A stretch of DNA of 64,000 nucleotides from Tubulanus polymorphus (GCF_964204645.1 NC_134025.1:10855001-10919000), one strand, 5' to 3'; numbered from the stretch's first letter, positions 11,501-24,466 are shown. Made by a program: numbers and translations. Notes: generated by a model from the letters alone, not told the origin.

Positions 11501-14500
11501 ATGCTATGTATCAGTTATCAATTCAAACAGGAAAAGCGACCAGAGAATTTTGTATTATTGCTTCAAATCAGTATTTTCAAATGTCATTTAATGGGAACTG
11601 CAAATAAACGTGTGACAACAAATCTTTTATTTTCAAATGGTTAAAGAAATACTAATACAAGTCATAAATCATTTTAACTGTGGGATCCTTTCGACTCATT
11701 TTACAAAGTTAGTGGTGAAATTTGATGATTACATAGTTGAATTGCCCGAGAAATTGGACCTACGTACCTTGAACATGAACGGACAAAGGAAACCAAGAAT
11801 CGGTAAGATTAGACTGTTATAGGACTCTTTAAGACACTGTTGTATGAATGGTTTAAGAAATGAACGTTTCCGGAATTAAGGAAAAGGAACTTCTTAAGGC
11901 AGCATAAAATAATGAAAATTTCTACGTGGTTACGTGAACAATGCTGGACTTCAACTCGATGAACTGACTAAAAGCTGGCAAATACAGGGACTCCACCTAA
12001 ACCAATACAGTTGGGACTTTCATTTTTGCACTGAATTAGGCAGTTACTGGTATTTTGATTTTACCGAATTGAACGGATTACCTGATAGACCGGTACCGGT
12101 TTGGGCAGTGTCTACTGTACTAGTGAAGAGAAAAATTGTAATAAGGAAGATGCAGTTTATTGTCCTATTCCTATTGTATAGGGTGCTGGAAGCATTGTGA
12201 CCACATACATTTGGAGGCAAAACACTTAGTTAAATTGCAATGCTCTTCCATGAGTAGATTTTCTTACATATCATATGTTACAATACTGTCTGCAGATGTT
12301 TTGAACACATTTACATGTATAGGGTTTAACCCTTTCAGTGCATCTACACCGCAGTGAGGTGTATAAATAAGTGATAGATTTTGCTAGTACACCGCACTAT
12401 GGTGTATTGATGTAATTAGTAATTATCTCTCTTGAAAAATGGCAGCACCTGTCAAACATAGTGAAATATTAGTAACTAACGATACACCGCACCGCGGTGT
12501 AGACGCACTATAGTGGTATGTGTGTTATTAAACACACTAGGGTGGAAGTTTTAAAAATTTTAGAATTATCTCCAGCACTATAGGGTATTAATTAGTCACT
12601 GAAAGGGTTAATATGATAAATGCATGCACCATATTCCGTCATAAAAGGATATGAATAATTGATCGCAGACTGTAATCTGGAATCGCATGGAGATTCGTGA
12701 AAACTGATTCTAAGAGCAGATTGGCTAGTCCGGGAGCCATGTAAAATTCAGCACCAAGGCATAAACCAGCGTTGCCAAGAATGTGATAGCTGTAAAACAA
12801 AATCCAACATTACTCAGTTTTTTCACATTGGTGAAGGTATACTCCTGGCCCAAACAGTGGTTTTCACTTCGACAAAGCCAAAAATAGTAAATATTACCAA
12901 GAATCGTAAGAGAGGTGAATATATGCTTGCATTCTTTCTTGAGGTTTTTTCATCATGAGGCAATCTGCATTGTCGACGCTAGGTGGTTGGATACCTAAGA
13001 GAGATATGAGTAACGTGCATTTAAGGACCATAAACAAAGTTTTCATGATGAATATTCTTAGGCTAGGGGCACACGAGCGTATTTTTTTGCCCGATCGTGG
13101 CGATGTAAATCACGGGGACAGCGATTGAGTCGGCAGGCGATTTAACATGTTTGATATTTTCGCCCGATTATTTACGCCGGCGAGCGGATCGCCCGCAAAT
13201 TAACACGTCTGCCCGCACAATACGCTCGTGCGCCCCTAGCTTTAGCCAACGCTTTCTATGTCAGTAACCTATTCTTGACTACTCCAGTAGGCAGCATCAT
13301 CCATGTTTTTTTAAGATAATAATTGTCTCAGAGCATATAGAATATGGCTAATGATATGAACATAGTAAGATGAACATATCACGTGAAAGACAAATCATAG
13401 ATTTTCAGACCTAGAACTGCAAGTTTCTCCCTCTCTTCAAGATTCATTGCCTCTGAGAATGCTGGATGAAGTTTCGCTTTATTTTCTGGAAGCCACATCT
13501 CATTCATTATTCTGAAAGACGGATAGTGAATAGGTTTTAACTAGTTAATCCATTTAAAAAAAAAAAGTTCATTTGGTTTTTCTTTTAATGCCAGGAATGA
13601 AGAGGCTGCTAGATCCAGCTATGCCCTAACAACTAGGTGTACAAATGTACAGTATTCCTCACTTTCCTCTAGTAGACCTTATATTCTCAGTCTGATTATT
13701 TGACCCTACAAAAGACATCAACTCCAATGTTCCTACATACCTCAGCAGTGGAAATAAGTTACTCAGCATCAAACTGATGTGTTGAGTTGCTGGATTGCGT
13801 AATAGACCATTTTCTCCGATGAAACATCCTTGTTTAGCATCCTGCATGATATAACAACCGAAAGAAATCCATGTACCGGTATGCTACATGGTGCCGATTA
13901 TGATTGTAAACTTTTTTTCCAAACGAAAATCATTAGGAGTGTACCTCTATATCATCTGGCCATTTGCTTCTTTTGATTGCGGCTAATACTAGATTCAAAC
14001 AATAGGTCACCTGAAATAGAAATGTAAAGATTGATTGATACCAAACTTGAAATTGGCCACATGAAATTGACAGACACAAACAAGAATTACAGAAATCGAA
14101 AAAGGCACCTGTGATCTGTTAATACCACATACATCAGCTGAACTAGGCTCGACGGGTGGTTGATTTAATCCTATGTACGTCAGATAGTTATCTGTGCTTG
14201 AAAGAGCCCTGAAATCGATGGTTACATCAATATATGGAATTAAAAGAATAACCAATTTTATTCTAAATAAGAATAAGGCTCAGATGTAAATACATCAAAA
14301 CCCAGACATACTAATGGGCCTGCTCTCTATACCAAGGGATTTTTATGTTAGAACACAAGTAGGCCTACACATCGTGAAGAAATGAGTATGGATGAAAGAA
14401 GTCCCATTTCAAATTAATTTTCAATGATTTTCAGAACAAATAAGGTCTTAAAAAGTGCAGAAACCAAAAATTTTGGTGAAGGTTTGCATCTTCTCTTAAC

Positions 14501-17500
14501 ATATGATCATTTAACTTACATTTTCATTTCATCAGACAACCAAATATCGTTAACTGGACTGATGATAACTTTGAGGAATTCTGATTGTTTTTGGAAATCG
14601 TAGAATTCATTGCTGAAAAGTATTAATTGCACTCAACTGAATAATACAACAAGAAAGTCTTAAAACTAACTTATTTTAGTTCTGCATGTGTACCTGATAA
14701 GAATCAGAGCTTCGTTGAGGGTGCATTTCTCCATTTGAGACAGTCCTTCTGGGTCGCTGCTAATTGCAGTGATGTGATTGAAAAATTGATCAAAACCAGG
14801 CTGAAAAGGTTTAACATGGTTTAGGTGTCAAGCGATAAAGATGAAGTTGAATTATACTACATTTTCCACCAGATGCATTCACACAGGTATCAGTATGCAG
14901 CCTGGACCCACCCTTGGTAAGAATTATTGGTTTTCAGATAAATAAACCTCTCAACACACGGACAAAATTTCGTGGAAACCCATCAAGAATTGCAGGCTGC
15001 ATCGTGCTAACAAGAAATTTAAGATGGCCAGCCTGGCCATTATATAAGATGGCTCTATTTTCAATAAGATTGTACATTTCACCTACCTCAATCCATACAC
15101 CAAGTTTCCTGGAATTCCATCTAGCAAGATGGCTGCCTTGGCATCCTTAATAGATGGCTGATTTACCGGGACATAAACAATTATTCAAAGGGATATGAGC
15201 AAAATATAGTAGAACTTACTAGAAGTAGACGGGGATGACTTTTACAGATTTTCACTAAGATAGAACAAGCATGACGTCTGACGTTTAACACGGCACGAAT
15301 ACGAGTGCTTTTTGTTTGGCCTTCTAAGTTGAATACAACCGTATCAAATACCTAAAATCAAAATACATGAAAATATGAGCTCCTAAACTGAAGTATATAA
15401 TATAATTATAGCAAAAGGTAAAGAGTTAAAAATCCTAAGCTTAGAAGTAATTGAAATTCAACCTTGAACCATTAGTGAGTCGAGAAGATACACATTATCC
15501 TTGTTAGTGTAGGATGAATAACAAGAAAAATTCCACAATAGATTGGAAGGGATGTGACTCCCACACAGAATGTATTGTGGGATTTCTTTCGTTATTGAAG
15601 CATAAGTTTGCACATCATATCACACCTCACTAGGAGATACAGCTCAAAGGTTGTGTTTTCGTTCCAACATAAAAAATATATTGAACCTTTTTGATGTAGG
15701 CCCTATTCAAAAATAGAAATTAAAAGTGTTTTAAATTTTCAAATACGCGGGTATATGTATTGCCACAGGGCAAAACATTTATCATAGTTGTTGGAGGCTG
15801 CTTTCAAAAGCTGAGTCAACTCATCCAGATGTCACTCACATACCACATCATCAAGGCAAAGCATTTCAACTTAAGTGATACAAGTTCAATGAATAGCAGT
15901 TTTTTAGTGATGAAATATAAATAATAATTGGTGTTAAAGCAACCATTACTCACTTTTTTCAGCACTATTGGTAGAATATCCGGTGCATGTGTAACGAATA
16001 TGAAAAGAGTTGATATGCAAGATAGGACTGATGATAAAATCACTGGGTCCTGAAATCATTTGAAAAGACTGGATGTAGGATCCAAAATTTATTGAGGATT
16101 ATGTATTTCTGAGTAGTAATTAATAAATCAAAATTTGATACTTGGCACTTAGATCAAAATGAGAAGGTTGTTCGTGTACTACTACTAAGTTTGCGTGATC
16201 AGCCCTGGAATATTGCTAAATATTTTGATGTACAGGTTAATTGAAAAATTTGCCATTTCAAAGGGCAGTGAAAATGCTAATAGTTTCCACCCGAGAATAA
16301 CCCTACTATTTCTTTTTCAATGCTTTTTCATCATGACTATTAGAGTTCTTACCCGGGTCTCATAAGCAAGTGTGTCTTTAAGCAGACGAATTCCTTCCAA
16401 GTTATTGATTGTCGCTTCAGAAAGGTTGATCTTGGTTAGAACACACTCGAGGAACACGCTCAAAGCATCCCATTCTATGAAACTGGGCGAATTCGAGTTA
16501 CACATTCCGCTCTTGTTTCCTAAGGTAAAAATAAGAATATAATGTCAAGACTATGCTATTGCTGCACAGTCCCTTAAACCTTTCACTACATCTATCCCTC
16601 GATGTCATGTATTGTACAAAATCTAATAATGTATGGCGATGTTAGGGAGCAATAAAAAACTTTCAGCTGAATTGTATAAATACCTTCTCCGAGATCAATA
16701 GGTTTCTTAAGCTGCCTGTCTAACCATTCAGTTGCTATTTGGAAAGTAACATGAGGTACTAAGAGACTAGTTTCGCGCACAACAGCTGAGATTTCACAGC
16801 GAAATTCTACAAACAATCAATAATAAGTTTTCTTCAATATCATATTCTTCATGCTAGCATCATTATATCTATATGTCCAGGCTATAAACAGTTGAATTGC
16901 AGATAATTCTTTTTTTTTTTAGAAATCAATCCTTGTCCTGCAGGTATATCATTAAATACCAAGTAGCAACTAAGGGTCCAGGGACACAATGCCCACTTGG
17001 GAACTGGACCGAAATGCTTGACAATCCGACAATCTAAACCAATGATTTTGAAACTTGCAACAATCATAAACCATTCCACGATTCAATTACGGGCTGCAAG
17101 TGTGTATAAACCAAATATCAAGACCACGCATCAAAGCATGTCGAAAATTTCCCAGAAAAATTTGAATCTGGCTAGCAATCACAGATGAATAGACGGATGG
17201 ATATACAATGGATAAAAAGTGAAAGCAATAGCCCAACCAAGTGGACTAAAAAATCAGTTCTTACTGGAGAAAAATGCAATGAATTCTTCATCGCTGTCGA
17301 AGTCCAGTCTGGCATAATCACAGCTTTTAGAATCGGAACGCGAGGGAAATCCATACTGCAAATAAAATTATGAAATTAAAATCCTATTCATAAGAGTATA
17401 AAACCTATCACAGAAATAGGAGACACTCCTGAGAAACTTTTTCCATGATGCCCGGCATAATGTGAAGGGGACTCAGGTGATGACGCTAAATCGAGCTTAC

Positions 17501-20500
17501 AGTTATCGATCAATTAAAGACAAACCTTTTGTAATGATACAGTTGCCTGCATGATTAATGGACATAGAATACTGATAAATATAGGATCCTGAGAGATGTG
17601 CTTGTGACGTAAAAACGTTGACCACTGTGAGTACACTGTATCTCCTAACACCTACATGAGAAAGAACAATGTTCTCATTTACGTATTCTCATAAAAAGAT
17701 ATCAACCATATGAAGATATAACATTCAAAAGAAAGGCAAAGCCTAGGTGGAAAAATCCAGCATGGAATCCCCATTCATGCATTAGTAAAGATCTGATGAA
17801 AGCGATATATGATGCTGAAGTAACCAGGTCCTAGCAACTGAACATTCATGTTACTGGGGTATTTATCCAGCTAGTTCTTATTCTCAACAATATTTCTACG
17901 TAATTCATTGAGAAAAGCTTGAATAACTCCCCGAGTCACCAGGAGGTATATACCAGTGTCTATGGCTAAATGGGTTTTACCACAAAAGCTAAATGGTATA
18001 AGTAATGTAGCTAACTTACCAGACTATGGTGGTGTGTAAATGCCATTAAAGCTTGTAGATAGGCTTCAAAATTTGTAGGCTGACCAATATCCATATGTTC
18101 ATGGCCCTGAAAGACACCACAAAGTACAGAATATTTTCGTTTACAAGAAGGTATAAATAATCTATGAAGTCATTGAGTTCCCTAGCTAGTCAGTCAAGCT
18201 GGTAATAATAGCAATAATGGCCTCGCAAACAAGCCCATGAAAATGAAAATCAAACCAGTCTATTGATTATGATCTTACCCATAAATAACACAACTGATTC
18301 CCAACTGCTGTTAATACTTGACAAAGCTTTTTAAGAAATATGTAGTTCTCTTCATCAACACCGGCTAAAGCAGCAACTCTTAAAAGATCAATCATTAAAT
18401 TTGGCATTGAACATTTACCAAAATATTGCATCAAGTTAACATCTTGATCTAAAATTCTGCAGGAAAACTGTCAGGGCGTACTTAGAAGGGAGCAGAGGGG
18501 CAGTTGCCTCCCTAGAAATGTTGGTAAAACTGTCCGTTTTGCATCTCCTTTCCAAAAATCTTATGCAATATCATTGTTAATCAAATTGAAATTTAATGTA
18601 TAATCCTTCACTTGGGACTGGCAAGCATTTTGCTGTATGCCAAAAAGCTTTTGTTAGGGCCTATAAGAAGAATCATTATACCAGTGTTTGACTAGGTTAG
18701 GTAACTGCCCTTTTTTAGGGTTTCTCCCTCCAACATTATATCCAAATGCTCCATACAGCCCTGGAAACAATGCAGACACAACTGCAGAACTGAACAAGGT
18801 TATCACAAAGAACCAAAGTATGAAAAACTAGGGGTCCAGGGACACCATGCCCACTTGGGAAGTGGTTTTAAATGCTCAACAATCTAACAATTTCAATATT
18901 CAACGCCCCCTGGTGACCATATACAAAAACCAATGACCTTGAAACCCACCACAATCATAGAACACGTCAGCAGCTACGATTTTGTAACTTATTGCGATAG
19001 CAAAATATGCCTCGTTACCAATTTAATATGGAAATACTAAGTTATTCTACTATTCAACGCCCCCTGGTGACCATATGCAAAACCCAATGACCTTGAAACT
19101 CTCCAAAATCATAGAACATGTCATGAACTACAACTTTGCAATTGATAATGGTATCAAAATATGCCCAGGTACCAATCTAATAAGGAAATACTAAGTTATT
19201 CAATGCCCCCTGGTGACCATATAGAATAACTAATGTCCTTGAAACTCACCACAATCATAGAACACAATATGGGCTACAACTTGCCAATTGTTTGTAGGAA
19301 CACAATATGCTTAGGTATCAATATAATGTGGAAAAACTTTTTTCCACCCACGAACGGGTACTGATGACACCAAGATGGCCACCAATTGCATCATATTTAG
19401 CTGATAAAAAATACCTGTCTCAAATATAAAACATCCCTTTCCAAAGAATACCCATCACAAATTGCAATGAGAAATGGCAAACCAGTAGGAAGCTACACTA
19501 AAAAGGTCATAGGACGGCCATCTTGAGTCCCATTGACCCAATTTTTCTTATGCCGATGGGCCCTTGGGTAATTCAAATATATACAAAAGATCAAGGTAAT
19601 TAATCAAAGCGTCTTCAAAATTTCCCTCAAAAACTTCAAAATGTATAAAAAGTGCTGATTTTGGCGAACAACAATGGCTGCTAGTTGACCATCTTGATTC
19701 TGACAGGGCAGTTTTTGGGCTGAAGGTGTGTCTAAGGTAGATACATGTGTAAACCAAATATCAAGACATTATATTGAAGCGTCTTCAAAACTTCCCAAAA
19801 TAAGTGGATTCCGTCTACGGACGGACGTCCGGAAAAACGTCTGAAAAGTGAACGCAATAGCCCGCTGGGACTAAAGTCCCAAGTGGGCTAATTACCCTAC
19901 CTCGCAGCGTCTAGAATTGTTGACATGGCATCTTCAGAAAACAAAATCATCAGAGGTTTTCGATCCTCTGGTTTTCCCTGAAAAAGTAACAAAATATCGG
20001 TGTTGAGTAATTCGTTTCCAGTGAGACTTTTTTAACAATGGCAAGAGAAAACGTACTTTACGTTCAACGATTTCGAGTAAGCAATTCGCAGCAGGCAATC
20101 GTAGTTGTTTGTCGGCCAGCAATAAACACAGCATCTGCAACAGTAGGTTATTGTTAGCAGTTATGTGGCTCATGGAGACCCAGTCCACGTAGCCATACAG
20201 CGCCGACAAAGTACTGGAAGCAACCTTGCACATCATAAGACCTGAGTCGGTTTCAGGATTTGCCTGAAATCGAAGGATGAAATGAAACTTATAATCAAAA
20301 AAATATGGAAACATGCTCCTATGACCAATACGATTCCACGATATTTTCTCTTCCATGTATATTCATCTATTGCCCAGGAACTTGTCGCGAGAACCCACTG
20401 AGATAACAGACAAGCTTCAGTCAAACCTGACCACAAAACTTATTCTCAGTTTGATATTCGATGTTTGGCAAATGCAGAGGGAAAATGTTGTACTTCAGAA

Positions 20501-23500
20501 GAAAATTGGACTAAATCTCGAGAGATGTGCTGCATTCATGGAATTGAATTTCACAACTTATCATCATTTTCAAAGCCCGGAATTTCCCACTGTTGCAGTT
20601 TAGTATGGGGTTTGATAAACATTAAGACATTAGCAATTTTTTAGTTAATCTAACTGTTAAGATTAATTAATCTCACCTGATGTTGTTGAACGCTTGCTTT
20701 CAGGACATCAATGAAGAATGAAAATATTTCCGTCATCGCCGACGTCAATGACGTTAAAATCTCTCGTCTTCGCTTCGTGGGAATATTTTGGAAATGAACG
20801 ACATCTTCAGCTAAACGCAAAAACACAAACAGAACTAACTCTGTCTGCGAAGGCTGAAATAAAGACGACTGGTTTAAATAGTGTTGTTCTACCAGGTTAT
20901 TAGTAGTTCGAGGAGTCTGGGCCGGTCGCTTTGAAGTTGGTTAAGTTATCTACTGACGAAGTTCTTGATTGGTTTCACTTAACCTATTTGCTGAGTATGA
21001 GCCAGGCTTGTAAATAAATTGACATTCGATGTGAGTATGACAAGCTCAGCTCGTCAATATAGTATTGTATGGCGCTTGTCAACGCATATCAGTATAACTT
21101 TATGTATGCACACCAGACAACTTAGCTATGATTTTTTTCTGAAAGATGGCGAAACTTTCGCCAGTTGGCACCAGGTCATAGCTCACTGCAGTTGCTATGC
21201 TGTCGAATTTTGAAAAATGTTTCTAGCTATTTTCAGTTAGGCCTAACTCATGGTTTAAAACTTTACCAACTTTTTGAACAATGTAAGCCAATTTTCTCCA
21301 AGCTTTTTTCCGTTTGATTAAAAACGAAACTTCACGAGACAAGGCAATAATGACTCTTGTTCGTAAAATGTTGTTAGTCTGTTTAGAAATGACTCTCAGG
21401 AATAACTGGCACCAATAATGTACTATGTAACAATATCAATCAAAACGTATATTAACGTGTACCTTTTTACATTATTCTACGCATACGTACCCCCATTTGA
21501 CGAAGATCGTTTAGTTCTTTCATCAATGTCGGCCATTGTTGAGGCCATTCCCTTTTTATCATCTCTACCGTTATACGAGACAGGGCATCCTTTATGTGAA
21601 GCTGCTCTGCGATGATATTTTTCGTCCCCTATCAAATGAAAAGGAACAATGCACTTTTATTTATTTCTGAAGAATAACGATTGAAGATAGACACATATTC
21701 AGAATACAATTTAGGTTCACTTACGTTCGCTAGAAGTTGCATCGTGATATTCTTAATGGACAGCTTTATGTCGGGGTTCATGTCGTTCCAGCGATCTCTG
21801 ATGAGTAGAAAGATATTTTGAATTTATTCTGTGTTGATTTTTAAAAATGAGGGATCAATAAAAGAGAGTATGACAAGCAAATACCGGTAAAGGTAAATGA
21901 AAATAATGAAATGCAAATATCTCATCAGAGCAAAGTATAACACAAAACTACCAGTATGAATGTCAATATTTTGAGCTCCCAACCAGAAGCCATCATACAA
22001 ACGACTGGTATGAAACTGCCCATTGATTTTCAATTTGACTGTCTTCGTCAATGGATGTATAACTAACTAATAACAAACAGATTCTCGTATCTAGGAACAG
22101 GTCGAAAAGGGTAGTTTTTTTCATCTTTGTTAACATTTCAGGAGCTAGTAGGCCCTACCATAATGATAGTATCTGACTTGTTTGACACCTTGTTTCTCCT
22201 CTCTGCTGAGCTTAGAAGTTGACCCGGCCTATCTACCCTGAACATCAATTTTTTTAAATCGTGATCCATTTTACCATAAACAGACCGCGATCCATTTTAC
22301 CATAACAGACCGGGCACTGCTATAGAAATTAACTGATTACAAATTTTATCATATCTTACATACATTACCCGCAGCCGTTGCGGAGAAACAAGGTATTATT
22401 TTTGTTTAGCCTTAGGCTTATACATTTATGAATACAATTCAGGTAAATGCGTAACTCACACAATGCAGTTTTCGATAAATTGCAAACCGATGTGGCGAAT
22501 AATGTCCGGCTTATCAGGTGAACACATCTGGAATGAGGCTTCAATGAGAAGCTTGGTATCGCAGCTAGTTTTCAATTCCTCCAAGAACTGAAAAAGAGAA
22601 TTACCCTGACACTGACACTACTAACTGACAGAAGTGACATGGATGGATGAAAAATTTGCGCACCTACTAAAAACTGACCGGAACCGACTGAAAACCGACT
22701 GGATGGAGCTGATTACCCAAAGACAGTGTTTCGCAACTGAATATTTAGCAGAGATAAACTTTTCAAAATCTTTGAACTTCAAAAGACAATAATAAAAATG
22801 CTCCTGTCATCAAACATGATTTTTCTCATGTAATATTAGAAACATCATTATTTCTATTATATTCTATTATTATATATTTATTCTATTACTTAATGATTTC
22901 AAAACAAGTTAGGCCTAAGTTCAAGTGTTTTTTTCTGGTACATGTAGTAGCATTTTCCGTTTTGAAAATCCAATGTTACCTATCATGGACAAATCGTGAA
23001 ACGAACCACTAAACGCTTCAAATAATAAAAACTTTTTTGGTGCCAGGGACCACAGTAGAGTTCAAAACCTAAATTGCTTTTTAAACAATCAAATGACAGA
23101 TATATTAAGAGTCATTTATTTTTCGCCATTTATTGGATACGCCGGTTTTCGCATTTTTCTTTGCCAAGGGTTCTGGCGACGAGGTTTTTGGAATCATCAA
23201 TTTCTCGTCAGTTGAGCGTTATAGTTTTGATAGATTGCTTGTTGTTTTAAGCTTTTGAACTCGATAAAGAAAAAATAAAAAAGTGGCATCACTCCCGGTC
23301 GACGCCGATGTGAATATTACTATGATAAAGAAATAATTTTGGAGAAGCTTGAAGGAAGAAATAAAAAAATGTTCATCTCTTTGCGTAGATATTCTTATAA
23401 CTTGCGCACTGTCTTTATGAGTAATGATGTATTTCGAAGATATATATAATTCGAGCTTCATCCAGTCGGTTTTTAGTCAGCTTTTGTCAGTTCCAGTCGG

Positions 23501-24466
23501 TTCTGGTCGGTTTTTATTAGGAGCCAAAATTTGAATGCAAGCACACATGCATGCATTCTAGTCAGTAACCTGTCTGTGGTTTAGTTTCACGATCGGATAT
23601 TTTCACAAACCACTGATAAAGGTATAAACCGATTATAAAAGGCTTACCACCAACGATTAGGTTAACTATATTAACTATAACTTATTAAAACTACAAATGC
23701 ATTCATGATTCACCCAGTCCTGGCAGTGGCTGTCTCCACAGTGTATCTACGTTGCTCTACGATCCTGTGTAACCAACCACCCAGACACGTTCATTCAAAT
23801 TCGCGTGACTTTTGCCGACAGAACTACTGTTGGCATTTTTGCCTGTGTTCAAACTGCCATATCTCAGCAAATAAACAACCGATTTTGATAAATAAACTAT
23901 CTACACTAACCTTATGACGTTTTGTGTTTGTTCATTATATTTGTTTGAGGATAAAGCCGATTTTAGTAGGCCCTACGATTAAATGTAAGATACAAAAATT
24001 ATGCGCTGTTTAGCGATGAGACACGCATCGCTCAAGTGTCTTGTTGCTAGCGAACTACAGTGTTACAATGCCTAGTTTCAAAGTGAAAAAATGGTGTCAT
24101 TTTTGCTATTTCTGTATTTAAATCGCATCAAGCACGGACTGTGATGAAGAAACCTCCAAATGAATATAATAATCAGAAAACTGAATGTTTGAGGTTTGTA
24201 AAGAGTTTATTTTTCACAATCGGTTTAGTGAAACTGGATTTCTGGTGGTTTAAAGTCACAGTGATTTAAGAGTATCGAGAAAATGTCGTTTGTGTCTTAG
24301 TGTCTGTGGTACATCAGGCACTGACTAAGGTTCTTGGTGAAATTCATGCATGCTTACTACTTACTCGATAGGCTTGCGCACGATCAGTTTGCGTCGAAAA
24401 TGGATTTAATTGCGTTTCTACAGCTGCAGAAATCTGGCCGATCACAGAAACTATGGTGTCATCCAT
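8377..24466 (-). CDS. XPO5: Exportin-5, 32 coding exons, 1220 codons
   Basis: RanGTP-dependent karyopherin that exports pre-miRNA hairpins and other structured RNAs from the nucleus. Exons (minus, in order): 24365-24466, 22460-22587, 21725-21797, 21491-21628, 20677-20853, 20057-20263, 19901-19977, 18279-18456, 18020-18106, 17526-17651, 17265-17355, 16684-16806, 16353-16519, 15954-16049, 15220-15351, 14694-14800, 14520-14612, 14109-14208, 13945-14010, 13741-13841, 13411-13511, 12898-12994, 12653-12789, 11768-11865, 11424-11470, 10973-11067, 10758-10882, 10493-10597, 9739-9879, 9403-9471, 8927-9025, 8377-8556. All phases agree and the total of 3663 nt is close to the human length of about 1204 residues. 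Landmarks are HIKDALSRI, GYVDWVSMSHITA, LCQVLTAVGNQLC, IPDYSLRS, FKKEVHI and a C-terminal GTGGGL. The start is the first ATG of exon 1. The intron after exon 23 is AT-AC. The head-to-head neighbour is NDUFAF4. Confidence 0.96.
8683..8875. repeat. SINE-like dispersed repeat, copy A
   Basis: Shares phrases with copies near 22203, 28246, 58230 and 62068: CTTAAAAGTTGACCCGG, CTATCTACCCTGTACATTA, AATCATGATCAAGCTA, GAACTGAT and GAAACAAGGTAT. It lies in an XPO5 intron. No tRNA-like A/B boxes or coding capacity were recognised, so class is uncertain. Confidence 0.8.
9549..9572. repeat. (TA)n microsatellite
   Basis: Short run of about ten TA units in an XPO5 intron, flanked on both sides by ATTGAAAAATTT. 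Confidence 0.85.
10215..10474. mobile_element. hAT-like MITE, copy 2, beside an XPO5 splice site
   Basis: Starts CAGGGGCGGATCTAGG and ends CCTAAATCTGCCCCTG, flanked on both sides by CGGTC, a possible target-site duplication. It is related to 4267-4500. Its edge lies 18 bp from the end of the XPO5 exon at 10493-10597, so insertion has come very close to a donor site without disrupting it. Confidence 0.8.
11866..12652 (-). other. U12-type AT-AC intron of XPO5
   Basis: The intron begins ATATCCTTTT (12652 downward) and ends GGAAAC (AC at 11867-11866). TTCCTTAAT at 11883-11875 puts the branch adenosine about 10 nt from the acceptor. No GT-AG alternative keeps the frame: reading on from exon 23 meets a stop within a few codons. 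Joining at AT-AC gives SLRSII-R-SFLKPF, which agrees with the family there, and the exon-intron phases fit exactly. All three sequence hallmarks of the minor spliceosome class are present. Confidence 0.93.
12330..12607. mobile_element. piggyBac-like MITE with TTAA target duplication
   Basis: Inverted ends CCCTTTCAGTG and CACTGAAAGGG are flanked directly by TTAA on each side (12326-12329 and 12608-12611). TTAA duplication is the hallmark of piggyBac-type transposition. The interior carries repeated ACACCGC phrases. It lies inside the AT-AC intron of XPO5, about 40 bp from its donor. A diverged, 5'-incomplete relative is at about 42605-42826. Confidence 0.88.
13063..13239. mobile_element. MITE with 20-bp terminal inverted repeats
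   Basis: CTAGGGGCACACGAGCGTAT at the left and the reverse complement of CTAGGGGCGCACGAGCGTAT at the right match at 19 of 20 positions. The interior is GC-rich (GCCCGAT, GCGAGCGG) relative to the host intron. It lies between XPO5 exons at 12994 and 13411. Confidence 0.88.
16973..17252 (-). mobile_element. GGGTCCAGGGACAC family, short internally deleted copy
   Basis: Has the family's ends (GGGTCCAGGGACACAATGCCC and GCAATAGCCC) but only about 280 bp between them, without the 154-bp tandem units. It ends 13 bp from the XPO5 exon at 17265-17355. It is in the same orientation as the copy at 18834. Confidence 0.8.
18834..19892 (-). mobile_element. GGGTCCAGGGACAC family element with internal tandem units
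   Basis: A 1.06-kb element running from TAGGGGTCCAGGGACACC to a terminal hairpin (AGCCC, TGGGACT, AGTCCCA, GGGCT) at about 19859-19891. Near the first end it holds tandem units each with GCCCCCTGGTGACCATAT, at 18904, 19058 and 19204. It has no long ORF, so it is non-autonomous; class unknown. A full copy in opposite orientation is at 50341-51598. It lies in the XPO5 intron between 18457 and 19900 and ends 9 bp from an exon. Confidence 0.88.
22203..22425. repeat. SINE-like dispersed repeat, copy B
   Basis: Contains CTTAGAAGTTGACCCGGCC, CTATCTACCCTG, a partly duplicated CCATTTTACCATAA block, AACTGATTACAAATTT and GAAACAAGGTATTATT, shared with the other copies. It lies in an XPO5 intron. Confidence 0.8.
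22658..23530. mobile_element. Element with long, repeat-containing terminal inverted repeats
   Basis: The left end (22658-22712) carries ACTGACCGGAACCGACT and AAAACCGACTGGATGGAGCT. The right end (23455-23528) carries their inverted counterparts, with extra CCAGTCGGT units. The roughly 740-bp core has no convincing protein. It lies in XPO5 intron 1. Confidence 0.6.
23556..23665. repeat. Dispersed repeat shared with 25552-25660
   Basis: Both segments contain TAACCTRTCTG, GGTTTAGTTTCACGATC, GATATTTT and CTTACCACCAACGATTAGGT in the same order. One lies in XPO5 intron 1 and the other in an NDUFAF4 intron, so the repeat occurs on both sides of the shared promoter. The class is unknown. Confidence 0.75.

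Noticed and set aside
19548-19757. 69-codon open frame in XPO5 intron
   Set aside because: Lies wholly in the dispersed element at 18834-19892 and its counterpart at 50341-51598 is broken.
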